From Mauremys mutica (lineage: Eukaryota > Chordata > Testudines > Geoemydidae), in NCBI RefSeq assembly GCF_020497125.1, contig NC_059082.1, forward strand, positions 19,147,965 to 19,211,964: a DNA stretch of 64,000 nt. Reading direction: 5' to 3'. The translations under genes were made by a program, and so were the position numbers. Under the pieces are notes generated by a model. The model did not search any database and was not told the DNA's origin. It was given only the letters and a program-made list of their open reading frames with translations. Shown piece by piece: positions 46,096 through 55,919 of the stretch. Each line of letters starts with the position of its first letter. Within the stretch, counting starts at the first letter, position 1.

Positions 46096-47378
46096 GGGAT
46101 GAACAGATGTCCCAATTTTATTTTTGGGTCTTTTTCTTATATAAGCTCTGTGACGGGTTGGGTCACAGAAACCCCCTTGGGAACTGCCAACTGATGTGCC
46201 AAGACTACTTCTGCCCCTGCTTTCCTGCCCTGGTAGCTTGGGACTCCAGCACCCTGTCTTGTTGAGCCAGACACACCAGTCTGCTCCAACCCAGACCCAG
46301 GATCTGAACCACATGCCCCAAAGCTGCAGACTTAACTGAAAGCAGCTTGCAGAAATGTTCCCATCTTTAACACTCAGATGCCCAACTCCCAATGGGGTCT
46401 AAACCCAAATAAATCCGTTTTATCCTGTATAAAGCTTATACAGGGTAAACTCATAAATTGTTCATCCTCTATAACACTGAGAGAGAGAGATGCACAGCTG
46501 TTTCCCCTCCCCCCCAGGTATTAATACATACTCTGGGTTAATTAATAAGTAAAAAGTGATTTTATTAAATACAGAAAGTAGGATCTAAGTGGTTCCAAGT
46601 AGTAACAGACAGAACAAAGTGAATTACCAAATGAAATGAAATAAAATGCAAATCTAAGCCTAATACAGTAATACAACTGAGTACAGATAAAATCTCACCC
46701 TCAAAGATGTTTCAATAAGTCTCTTTCACAGACTGGATGCTTTCCTAGTCTGGACACAATCCTTTCCCCTGGTACAGCCCTTGTTCCAGCTCAGGTGGTA
46801 GCTAGGGGATTCCTCATGATGGCTCCTCCTTTGTTCTGTTCCACCCATTTATATATATTTGTATAAGGCGGGAATCCTTTGTCCCTCTCTGGGTTCTCAC
46901 CCCTCCTTCTCAATGGAAAAGCACCAGGTTAAATATGGATTCCAGTTCCGGTGACATGATCACATCACTGTAAGACTTCATTACCCACTTGCCAGCACAC
47001 CCATATACAGGGAGACTTACAAATAAAACAGAGCCACCTGCAGACAATTGTCCTGATTAATGGGGGTCATCGAAATTCCAAATCACCATTAATGGCCCAC
47101 ACTTTGCATAATTACAATAGGCCCTCAGAGTTATATTTCATATTTCTAGTTTCAGATACAAGAGTGATACATTTATACAAATAGGATGATCACACTCAGT
47201 AGATTATAAGCTTTGTAGTGATACTTTACAAGAGACCTTTTGCATGAAGCATATTTCAGTCACATTATATTTAAACTCATTAGCATATTTTCATAAAATC
47301 ATATAGAGTGCAACGTTACAGGCTCCTATTACCTCTCACCCCGTCCCGATTTTTCACATTTGCTGTCTGGGCACCCTA
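46096..47378 (-). mobile_element. Mariner-like MITE split by an LTR
   Basis: The left piece 46096-46148 (GATGAACAGATGTCCCAATT ... CTTATATAAGCTC) and the right piece 47321-47378 (GGCTCCTATTACC ... GCTGTCTGGGCACCC) are the two halves of the 120-bp family, in the opposite orientation to 4252. Confidence 0.8.
46149..47320 (-). mobile_element. Solo LTR, 1172 bp
   Basis: Begins TGTGACGGGTTGGGTCACAG and ends ATAGAGTGCAACGTTACA (TG...CA). Flanks AGCTC (46144-46148) and GGCTC (47321-47325) match 4 of 5. No coding sequence. The orientation is guessed from the TGTAACG... and ...CCCGTCACA ends on the minus strand. Confidence 0.7.
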
Positions 47379-47604
47379 CTTTCAGTAGACACCTTACATG
47401 ACACTCTAGTGAACTAGGATGCAAATACCAGACTCAGGGTATCCCTGCAATCCCTTTGCACCCGTGTGCCCTCTGCCAGCTGGCATCAAGAAGTTCTTGG
47501 GTCACAATAACATTTTGTATATAAGAAAATCCATAGAAAATGATGTTAAAAAAAACTTGTTTAACTTGCAAACCAAAACTATCACAAGCATGAACAGACA
47601 CACA

Positions 47605-47744
47605 GGGCCTGACTATAATTTACACAACTCTGGCACTGTGAAGGAGGCCATACGTTGGATCTGAATTATATTTATACCCACTGTAAGATCTCGTTAACTG
47701 CCAGGGTAATGTAAAGGAGCCTTATTGTAAATAAGAATCAGCCC
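47605..47744. repeat. Short GGGCCTGA-ended dispersed element
   Basis: GGGCCTGACTATAATTTACA at the left and GTAAATAAGAATCAGCCCC at the right; inner blocks CTGGCACTGTGAAGGAGGCC and CCAGGGTAATGTAAAGGAGC also mirror each other. Confidence 0.6.
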
Positions 47745-48636
47745 CGCAATCTCTCAATCCAAAAGACCAGTATACCTACAAAGAACGACCGGATATCCCA
47801 ATGATTACTTCTAGTGCTATCACAGGAAGATTTGTACAGCATTAGACTCCACAACTTTGCATGCAAAAATCCTTCCACCATCCACAGTGAGTGGAAACAC
47901 ATCTGTTCAGCATGAGGTCAGTCGCTTGCCAAACCCCACATCGGTTAGACAAGTTTAGGGCCTCTGGAGTCTGCATCCCGACTTTATGGGGTGATGCTGG
48001 GAAGTTACATAGCTAAAATTCTATTATGGTATTACATATACCTATATCCTTCTATAGTGGATATGCCAGAAGATTTATTACTGCATGAATCTTGCTGCTT
48101 TCCTTCCAAGGAGTACTATACAAAACCATGGGGAAGTTATTCTCTCTCTTGGGCGGGCTGGAGTAACCCTTGTCTGACACCACCAACCAACCTATACGCT
48201 TGTCCAACATCCTGCCAGCTAATGAATAAAGTGGGACACGACATTAGCAAGATCTTGTCATATTTTTGTGAGGTTAGGTAAGAGTGGCCATTCCTATCAC
48301 TGACAGTCTGCTTCACCTAACTTTTAGTGCCAGCTTTAGGGCAAAATTTGCTCAGATCTGCACCGTGGGTGCCTTATTCACACAATATTTAGCTCTGTTA
48401 CATATCCTGCACTTACTCCTTATGCAGAAGTTCCACATGTGAAGCTAGTGCAAATGCAAAAAATGCTCTCCCGTTCAGATTGGAGAGAAGTGTGTCCTTA
48501 AAGCACAACTTCCTCTTCAACAAATACATTTTACTTCAAATGCAGAAGGAATAGATGTAAACCTTCATTCTACAGCGCATAAACCAACCTCTAAACTGCC
48601 TAGCATTGGGGAGAAAAAACTTTGCTTATGGGCTGG

Positions 48637-48916
48637 TTATTCCAAACTGTCCGTTCCTTCCTCTGAGCATAAATACTGCTCTAGTTGGAGCCCACTGTGT
48701 GATCCAGGAACTCCCAAGACTTCTAAAAGCATGTTCCACACCTTGTCCCTCTCAGATTTTGGAAGGCACTTCAGATTCTTAAACCTTGGGTCGAGTGCCG
48801 TAGCTATTTTTAGAAAACTCACATTGGTATCTTCTTTGCATTTTGTCAAATCTGCTGTGAAAGTGTTCTTAAAACGAACATGTGCTGGGTCATCATTCGA
48901 GACTGCTATAACATGA
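48637..48916 (-). pseudogene. hAT transposase fragment (ZBED-like), inverted
   Basis: On the minus strand the frame reads FLKIATALDPRFKNLKCLPK, then SERDKVWNMLLEVL. The LDPRFKxLxxLP block is a hallmark of the hAT catalytic region just before the C-terminal dimerisation domain. It ends in a stop at 48637. It lies in the opposite orientation to the C-terminal piece at 49015, so the old transposase gene was rearranged. Confidence 0.75.
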
Positions 48917-49178
48917 AATATATGCAGAATGTGGGTAAAACAGAGCAGAAGACATACAATTCTCCCCCAAGGCTTACAATCACAAATTTAATTGATGCAT
49001 TATTTTTTTAATGAGCATCATCAGCATGGAAACAAGTCTTCTGGAATGGTGGTTGAAGCATGGAAGGGGAATATGAATGTTTAGCATATCTGGCATGCAA
49101 TACCTTGCAACGCCGGCTATGTGAACACGTGTTCTCACTTTCTGATGACATTGTAAATAAGGGCTTGTCTATACTGGC

Positions 49179-50047
49179 TGTATCTATTGGGTTTCCAGGA
49201 AATGGGGCGGGCGCAGCCCGCCCCATGCTAACGGACCCCCCCCCAGCCTAAGGGGAGGTGCCACAGAGCCTCAGAAACCCACTAATTGCGGGGGACAACT
49301 AATAAAAGAACAGGGACAGGAGTGCGGTCAAAGGGTCAGAAGAAGGGAGCCTGACGGGGACACTGAGCAGAGAACCCCGGACAGGGGGGGAGGTGTGTAG
49401 CGGGGTGGCTACCCGCTCCTGCCCTTTGGGGCTTTAAAACAGCCCTGGGAAGGGGCTTTTTGGCTGGGCTGATTGGGGAAGTGGCTGCAGCTGGAGGCCA
49501 TGCCCCAAACTGAACACGGCTTATAAGAAGGCAGGGAAGCCAGGAGCAGTCAGTCTCTCTCTGCTTCCAGAGAGAGATGGGCCTGGCTGCTTAGAGGCTG
49601 AGAAGGTACCTATGGTGAAGCAGGGCTGGGGAAGGGCTGAGGAGCTAGGGAAGCTCCAGCCTGGAAAGCCCCAGGCTGCGGCCTAGAAAAGGGCAAGAGG
49701 TACTGGGGGTTGCAAGGGACAACCCAGGAGTAGGTAAAGCAGCAGGTCCAAACCCCTTTTGCCTGTGATGAGTGGGCCGATGCTGCAGTCTGCCCCCAGG
49801 GTATGGGGCTAGACCATGACTGTCAGTGGCCACTACTGAGGCAAAGTGGGGATAGTAGGGTGGGGGTTCCCCTGGGAGGAGGAGACCCAGTTATAGTTAA
49901 AAGGGCACCAGGTCCAGGGAGGGACCCGGGGCCGAGAGCAAAACAGGTGGATCACCAGCCTGCAGAGGGCGCTCCGGACTGGAAGAAGAGCTAATTCCCG
50001 GAGTAACCAGTAGGAGGTGCCGCAGGGGTGAGTACTGCCCTGTTACA
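49179..50047 (+). repeat. 5' LTR (869 bp): one tandem unit plus 652-bp core
   Basis: The unit 49179-49395 is followed by the core 49396-50047, which begins TGTAGCGGGGTGG. The core carries a TATA-like CTTATAAGAAGG near 49521. The unit holds AATAAA (CTAATAAAAG, near 49300) and a hairpin GGGCGGGC/GCCCGCCC. Just before the core stands a G7-AGGTG stretch. Confidence 0.88.
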
Positions 50048-50170
50048 CGTGGTGGAGAATGCAGGCAGGTGCGGTCTGCCCCTGATACAAAGGGCCAGGG
50101 CAAGGACTGTGGGACAGTTGCCCAGAAGTAGAGACTTGAAAAGAAGGTGGAGAAACTGAGGCAGGGAGAA

Positions 50171-51028
50171 ATGGATCCCTGTTACACCGGGGTCTTCTTG
50201 GCAGAGACTCCAGGTGTTGTCCCAGGGTGGGGTTTGGAGGCAGCGCCCCAGTGGAAGGGGGCTGGAGACCCACAGGGACTGCAGGAGGTGCAATGGGCCC
50301 TCCAAAGACAGATGGCCCAGCTGGTGGAGGAACAGCGGGCCTTGAGGAAGCTCCTACGACAGATGGTCGGGAGGAATTGAAAAGGGCTGAGGGGGAAACC
50401 CAGCTCTAGGGCCAGGAGGCCCAGGGAGGAACAAAGGACTTGTTTTGTCTGTGCCAGGAGAGGGCACATAAAACAGGACTGTCCCTATGGGGCTGGGGGC
50501 AGGGTGCCTCACCCCAGAGTGGGACGGTGCCAAATCCCTTGGGCAGTCCGCCGGGTGAGGGAACCCAGGCAGCTGCCTGTATGTTGGGCCTGTGGGCAGA
50601 TGGGCCACTTTTGGAGGGATTGTCCAGGCCCAGAGAACATGGTGTCGAGCAGCCCAGGGAAGGCTAGGCCCATGAAGGGTCAGAGAGGGCCCAAAGCAGC
50701 GAGGAGGCAAGGAATCTGCTGGGGCTGTCAGAAGCCGGGCCACATTAAGAGGCACTGCCCCCTCAAGAAAGTTGAGGATTGGCCAAGGGAGGTGCCTGGA
50801 GGTCCAGAAGGGGCCCTGCTGAACCTAGAGAAGGTGACACCCGCGGAGGGGGCAATCGTGGGGACCCCGCAGGAGGCTGGGACCCAGATCATCCCCCCGC
50901 CTGTCATAACAGAGAAACCCAAACGGAGTGGGCCCAGCAAGAGGCTGGGGCCCAGGAGCAACGTGTCCAGGGGACAAAATGGACACAGGTGGTGCTGGGA
51001 CAGGCCACCAAGGGAACCCAGACCCTGA
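50171..51028 (+). pseudogene. gag remnant with three CCHC zinc knuckles and an in-frame TGA
   Basis: The frame opens at ATG 50171 (MDPCYTGVF), has a coiled-coil-like segment (WALQRQMAQLVEEQRALRKL, about 50300-50360), meets TGA at 50378-50380, then stays open to 51028. After the stop come three CX2CX4HX4C knuckles: CFVCARRGHIKQDC (50441-50482), CWACGQMGHFWRDC (near 50582-50623) and CWGCQKPGHIKRHC (near 50717-50758). These bind RNA in retrotransposon Gag. The capsid part expected between the coiled coil and the knuckles is not seen. This is a transposon relic and not a host gene. Confidence 0.8.
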
Positions 51029-51039
51029 GGGAAGAAGGC

Positions 51040-51267
51040 CTGGGGGACTCAAATCTACGGGCACGGCTCGAAGCTGCAGAGCGGGCCCTCCGCGAGTCTG
51101 AAGCGACTGGCGTGGAACTCGCTAAGGACTATGCGGCTGTGGTAGAAGAGGAGGTCCGCCTGAGGAAACTGCTGCAGGACTCAGAGAAAAAGCGAGTGGC
51201 CCTGGAGGCATGTGGGTGCCTGAACCAGGCCAAGAAACCTCCCTATCCCCAAGGGTGGGGGTTTTAA
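51040..51267 (+). pseudogene. Coiled-coil open frame at the end of the LTR element interior
   Basis: In the frame one base behind gag (frame of 50779-51267), the segment LRARLEAAERALRESEATG continues into LAKDYAAVVEEEVRLRKLL, with heptad-like spacing of Leu/Ala/Val. It ends just before the polypurine tract. It has no pol motif. It could be a shifted tail of Gag or a separate small protein; its origin is unknown to me. Confidence 0.45.
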
Positions 51268-51278
51268 GGGGGGAGGTG

Positions 51279-52367
51279 TGTATCTATTGGGTTTTCAGGA
51301 AACGGGGCGGGCGCAGCCCGCCCCATGCTAACGGAACCCCCCCCAGCCTAAGGGGAGGTGCCACAGAGCCTCAGAAACCCACTAATTGCGGGGGACAACT
51401 AATAAAAGAACAGGGACAGGAGTGCGGTCAAAGGGTCATAAGAAGGGAGCCTGACGGGGACACCGAGCAGAGAACCCCGGACAGGGGGGGAGGTGTGTAT
51501 CTATTGGGTTATCCGGGAGAGGGGGCGGGCGGAAGCCCGCCCCATGCTAACGGATTCCCCCCCCAGCCTAAGGGGAGGATCCACAGGGCCACGGAAACCC
51601 ACTAAGTACGGGGGACAACTAATAAAAGAACAGGGACAGGAGTGAGGTCAAAGGGTCATAAGGAGGGAGCCTGACGGGGACACCGAGCAGAGAACCCCGG
51701 ACAGGGGGGGAGGTGTGTAGCGGGGTGGCTACCCGCTCCTGCCCTTTGGGGCTTTAAAACAGCCCTGGGAAGGGGCTTTTTGTCTGGGCTGATTGGGGAA
51801 GTGGCTGCAGCTGGAGGCCACGCCCCAAACTGAACAGGGCTTATAAGAAGGCAGGGAAGCCAGGAGCAGTCAGTCTCTCTCTGCTTCCAGAGAGAGATGG
51901 GCCTGGCTGCTTAGAGGCTGAGAAGGTACCCATGGTGAAGCAGGGCTGGGGAAGGGCTGAGGAGCTAGGGAAGCTCCAGCCTGGAAAGCCCCAGGCTGCG
52001 GCCTAGAAAAGGGCAAGAGGTACTGGGGGTTGCACGGGACAACCCAGGAGTAGGTAAAGCAGCAGGTCCAAACCCCTTTTGCCTGTGATGAGTGGGCCGA
52101 TGCTGCAGTCTGCCCCCAGGGTGTGGGGCTAGACCATGACTGTCAGTGGCCACTACTGAGGCAAAGTGGGGATAGTAGGGTGGGGGTTCCCCTGGGAGGA
52201 GGAGACCCAGTTATAGTTAAAAGGGCACCGGGTCCAGGGAGGGACCCGGGGCCAAGTGCAAAACAGGTGGATCACCAGCCTGCAGAGGGCGCTCCGGACT
52301 GGAAGAAGAGCTAATTCCCGGAGTAACCAGTAGGAGGCGCCGCAGGGGTGAGTACCGCCCTGTTACA
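51279..52367 (+). repeat. 3' LTR (1089 bp): two tandem units plus 652-bp core
   Basis: Unit A 51279-51495 (217 bp), unit B 51496-51715 (220 bp), core 51716-52367. The single 5' LTR unit resembles A, not B, along its length (for example CAGGAAAYGGGG and AGTGCGGTC rather than CGGGAGAGGGGG and AGTGAGGTC). The size difference between the LTRs equals one unit. Confidence 0.88.
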
Positions 52368-52989
52368 CTGGCGCTTTACTGCGCTGCAACTTTCTCACTC
52401 GGGGGGGGCGGGGTGAAAAAACAACACCTCCCTGAGCGCAGCAAATTGCAGTGCTGTAAAGCGCCAGTGTAAACAGTGCCCCAGCACTGGGAGCCACACC
52501 CCTTGTTGAGGTGGTTTTTTTTAGAGTGCTGGGAGAGCAACCACACAAGGCACATTAAAGTGCTGCTGCAGCAGCGCTTTAGCATTGCCCATGTAGACTA
52601 GCCCTAAGAAACAGGTAGCAGCATCTCCTATCAATGTAAACAAACTTGTTTGTCTTAGTGATTGGCAGAATAAGTAGTAGGACTGAGTGGACTTGTAGGC
52701 TCTAAAGTTTTACACTGTTTTGGTTTTGAGTGCAGTTATGTAATGATAGCAGTGAACCAGAGTCTGCATCATTCACCTCCCACGTGCTTCTAATTAGCAC
52801 TTGTGCTGAATGTCTCAGCATCAAGAACAAGAACTGACTGGGCACAGAGACAGAAATAACCTCTCATCCTAAAAGTGGTCCCCTCAGAACACAATGAGGC
52901 ATATTGGCAGAAGCTTGTGTGCAGGCTGCATTGCTGCTGTCTATGCTGTACCGCTCCTGGAAATAAAGGGCTTTGCCAGGCAGGGCTGT

Positions 52990-54348
52990 GTACTGGTAAC
53001 TTTCATGAGTATGATGTTCTATCAGAATTATTTGAAGAGGTCAACAAACGTGGAGAAGGGTGATCCAGTGGATATAGTGTACTTAGACTTTCAGAAAGTC
53101 TTTGACAAGATCCCTCACCAAAGGTTATTAAGCAAAGTAAGCAGTTAAGGGGTAAGAGAGAAGGTCCTCTCATGGATCAGTAACTGATTAAAAGCTAGGA
53201 AACAAAGGGTAGGAATAAATAGTCAATTTTCACAATGGAAAGAGGTAAATAGCAGGAGCCAACAAGAATCTGTACTGGGACCAGTTCTGTTCAACATATT
53301 CATAAATAATCTGGAAAAAGGGGTCAACAGTGAGATGGAAAAATTTGCATATGATACAAAATTACCCAAGATAGTTAAGTCCAAAGCAGACTGCAAAGAG
53401 TTACAAAGGGATCTCAAGAAACAGGGTGACAGAGAAAAAAAAAATGGTAGATGAAATTCAATGTTGATAAATGCATAGTAATGCACATTGGAAAACATAA
53501 TCCCAACTATAAATACAAAATGATGGGGTCTAAATTAGCTGTTACCACTCAAGAAAGATCTTGGAATCCTTGTGGATAGTTCTCTAAAAACATCCACTCA
53601 ATGTGCAGCAGCAGTCAAAAAGCGAACAGAATGTTAGGAGCCATTAGGAAAGGGATAGATAACAAGACAGAAAATATCACAATGCCTCTAAATCCATGGT
53701 ACACCCACATCTTGAATTCTGCATGCAGATCTCATCGCCCCATCTCAGAAAAGATATATTGGAATTGGAAAAGGGACAGAAAAGGGCAACAAAAAGCATT
53801 AGGGGTATGGATCAGCTTCCTTATGAGGAGAGGGACTGGGACTTTTCAGCTTGGAAAAGAGATGACTAAGGGGGTATATGATAGAGGTCTATAAAATCTT
53901 GACTGGTGTGGAGAGAGAAATGTATTCCTTCACATAACATGAGAATGAGGGGTTGCCCAATGAAATTAATAAGCAGCAAGTTTAGAACAAACAAAAGGAA
54001 GTCTTTCTTCACACAACATACAGCCAACCTGTAGAACTCTTTGCCAGGGGATGTTGTGAAGCCCAAAACTATAACAGGGTTAAAAAAAGAACCAGATAAG
54101 TTCATGGAGGATAGGTCCACCAATGGCTATTAGTCAGGATGGGCAGGGATGCAACACCATGTTCCAAGTGTCCCTAGCTTGTTTGCCAGAAGCTGGGTGT
54201 GGACGACTGGGGATGGATCACTTGATGATTGCCTGATCTGTTTATTCCCTCTGAAGCATTGGGCACTGGCCAATATTGGAAGACAGGATACTGGGCTAGA
54301 TGGACCATTGGTCTAACCCAGTATGGCTGTTCTGATGTTCTTATGTTC
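52990..54348 (+). mobile_element. CR1 LINE fragment with broken reverse transcriptase
   Basis: Reads VDIVYLDFQKVFDKIPHQRL, then SVLGPVLFNIFINNLEKGVN and KFAYDTKL. The catalytic YADD box is changed to FAYD, so the first Asp is lost. The 3' tail is GGATACTGGGCTAGATGGAC, GTCTAACCCAGTATGGC and TTCTGATGTTCTTATGTTCT. Many stops; 5' truncated. Confidence 0.9.
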
Positions 54349-54358
54349 TGATGTTCTT

Positions 54359-54883
54359 GTGCCAGCAATGCCCCTCTGCCATGTACATTGGCCAAACGGG
54401 ACAGTCTCTACGTAAAAGGATAAATGGACACAAATCAGACATCAGGAATGGTAACATACAAAAGCCAGTAGGAGAACACTTCAGTCTTCCCGGACACTCA
54501 ACAACAGATTTAAAACACTTCAACAAAAAAACTTCAAAAACAGATTTCAGAAATAAACTACTGAGCTACAATTCATTTGCAAATTTAACACCATCAATTT
54601 GGGCTTGAATAGGCACCTCCTCATCAATTATTGGGAGTGGACTACACCCACACTGACTAAATTGGCCTTCAACATTGGTTCTCCACTTGTAAGATAACTC
54701 CCTTCTCTTCATGTGCCAATACATATTTATGCCTGTATCTGTATTTTCACTCCATGCATCTGAAGAAATGAGTTTTTTACCCACGAAATCTTATGCCCAA
54801 ATAAATCTGTTACTCTTTAAGGTGCCACCGGACTCCTCGTTGTTTCTGTGGATACAGACTAACATGGCTACCCCTCTGATACT
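54359..54883 (+). mobile_element. Penelope-like element, 3' part with GIY-YIG endonuclease
   Basis: An open frame to 54608 reads LCQQCPSAMYIGQTGQSLRK, RINGHKSDIRNG and PVGEHFSLPGHSTTDLKHF. The YIGQT, RINGH and PVGEHF blocks are typical of the GIY-YIG domain of Penelope-like retroelements. The 3' end continues to GGTGCCACCGGACTCCTCGT and GGCTACCCCTCTGATACT. TGATGTTCTT flanks it at 54349-54358 and 54884-54893. No reverse-transcriptase part remains. Confidence 0.85.
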
Positions 54884-54893
54884 TGATGTTCTT

Positions 54894-55250
54894 ATGACAT
54901 TCATACCCAAATACTTAAAAGAACCTATTACATAAATGAAGATGGATTGACAACCTGTGAGACATGCCCTATATCTTGTTTTAAAAGAGGTTAATTTACC
55001 GTAGCTTACAATTAATTCTGGGAAGTTATTTCCTGCAGATGTTTTATGCCTCAGTCAGTTAATCATTATTTATTTTCACAATAGATTACTTGAAACCTCT
55101 CCTGGGTGTGTCTTTGACCTCCTGCTTGGCAGTGGTTAACACCTACTTTGTTATGTCTTTATGTTTGTTCAGCTTGCTATAAAAGCTTCTCAGAAACAGG
55201 TGATCTTTATACTATTCTGTTCTGTCTTTACCTTTCAGAGTATATCATCG
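54894..55250. other. Gene-free interval, unassigned
   Basis: Single-copy-looking AT-rich sequence. No motif or repeat seen. Confidence 0.5.
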
Positions 55251-55251
55251 T

Positions 55252-55381
55252 GGGCCTGATTCTCATGTGCATTAAGGCTCCTTCACACCACTCGGGCAGT
55301 GTAAATGAATACACCCACTTTAAGGCCCCTTCACACTGCCAGAATGGTGTAAAGGAGCATTGGTGTAAATGAGAATTGGGC
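55252..55381. repeat. Short GGGCCTGAT-ended dispersed element
   Basis: GGGCCTGATTCTCATGTGCA at the left is mirrored by GGTGTAAATGAGAATTGGGC at the right. The core CTTCACACCACTCGGGCAGT and CTTCACACTGCCAGAATGGT repeats once. Confidence 0.7.
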
Positions 55382-55439
55382 TCCAGGGTCTAAATCCTGA
55401 TTCTTCCTCCTGCATAGCTTTTCTAGAATCCCACCTTTC

Positions 55440-55900
55440 CAGTCTGCAGGGCTAAAATGCTTGTCCAGGTCCTTGTCATCGCCATCCTGATTACTGCACC
55501 CTCCCCCTTAGTGCCCATCCCCCACTCCACCTATACAAAGTGGAGCTACCAAAATCATCTTTTTTGTCTGTTGGCCTGACCATGTCATCCTGCGCCCTGT
55601 GGTCCTGCTGTTGGCTCCTCATTCTTCACCACATCAAGTTCAGGCTTCTTGTTTCACCTTCAAGGCTGAAGGTCCTGCATAACTCAGCCCCTCTCTGCTT
55701 ATCTGACCTCTCTTGTATCACACCCCGACCTCCTCTTCACCAGAGATGCCAGCCTGGAGACCTGTTTGTCTGCTCCTTCTGCTGCTGCTCCTGCACTTTC
55801 TCTTGTGCTGCGTAGAATATTTCCTTTCTGAGCTGGTTTGGAGACCGCTTCACTCTTCCCATTCAATCTCCTGACCCCCAACTCGCTTCCTCTATGAGAT
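55440..55900 (+). pseudogene. LINE (L2-like) 3' coding remnant
   Basis: The frame contains LLILHHIKFRLLVSPSRLKV and LHNSAPLCLSDL, resembling the L2-type block with FKxLLLTFKALHGLAPxYLSDLL spacing just after the reverse transcriptase. No ends were found; the match is by memory only. Confidence 0.4.
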
Positions 55901-55919
55901 CTGCAAGAAACTAGTCATC

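Larger units (their letters stand above)
49179..52367 (+). mobile_element. Gypsy-like LTR retrotransposon, gag remnant only, recent
   Basis: 3189 bp between exact CTGGC duplications (49174-49178 and 52368-52372). LTRs start TGTATCTATTGGG and end CCCTGTTACA. The inside (50048-51278) has a gag nucleocapsid remnant and no protease, reverse transcriptase or integrase. A polypurine tract, AAGGGGGGAGGTG, ends at 51278. The sequence after the 5' LTR is CG then TGGTGGAGAATGC, a TGG-type primer site I cannot assign to a tRNA. The 652-bp LTR cores differ at about 11 positions by eye (about 1.7%), so insertion was fairly recent and needed proteins from another element. Confidence 0.9.
49161..52604. mobile_element. 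Harbinger-like MITE interrupted by an LTR retrotransposon
   Basis: Ends GGGCTTGTCTATACTGGC and ATGTAGACTAGCCC are inverted, flanked by TAA at 49158-49160 and 52605-52607. Own sequence is 49161-49178 and 52368-52604 (about 250 bp). The right piece shows GCGCTTTACTGCGCTGCAAC mirrored by GCAGCAGCGCTTTAGCA. Confidence 0.8.
49015..52670 (+). pseudogene. hAT transposase C-terminal domain, split by a MITE carrying an LTR element
   Basis: Pieces 49015-49160 and 52608-52670. The left one reads (with a frameshift near 49058) EWWLKHG and EYECLAYLACNTLQRRLCEH, VFSLSDDIVN. The right one reads KKQVAASPINVNKLVCLSDW. When the TAA duplication is counted once, the two join in frame, matching the order of the hAT dimerisation domain. 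Dead copy: frameshift, insertion and lost upstream part. Confidence 0.75.

Noticed and set aside
50227..51064. Other-frame and minus-strand open frames in the LTR element interior
   Set aside because: They are shadows of the gag-like frame; only the frame with the three CCHC knuckles has a recognised signature.
54351..54608. Host gene with GIY-YIG domain such as SLX1
   Set aside because: The block order and the adjoining tail shared with two other copies in the window identify a Penelope-like retroelement.
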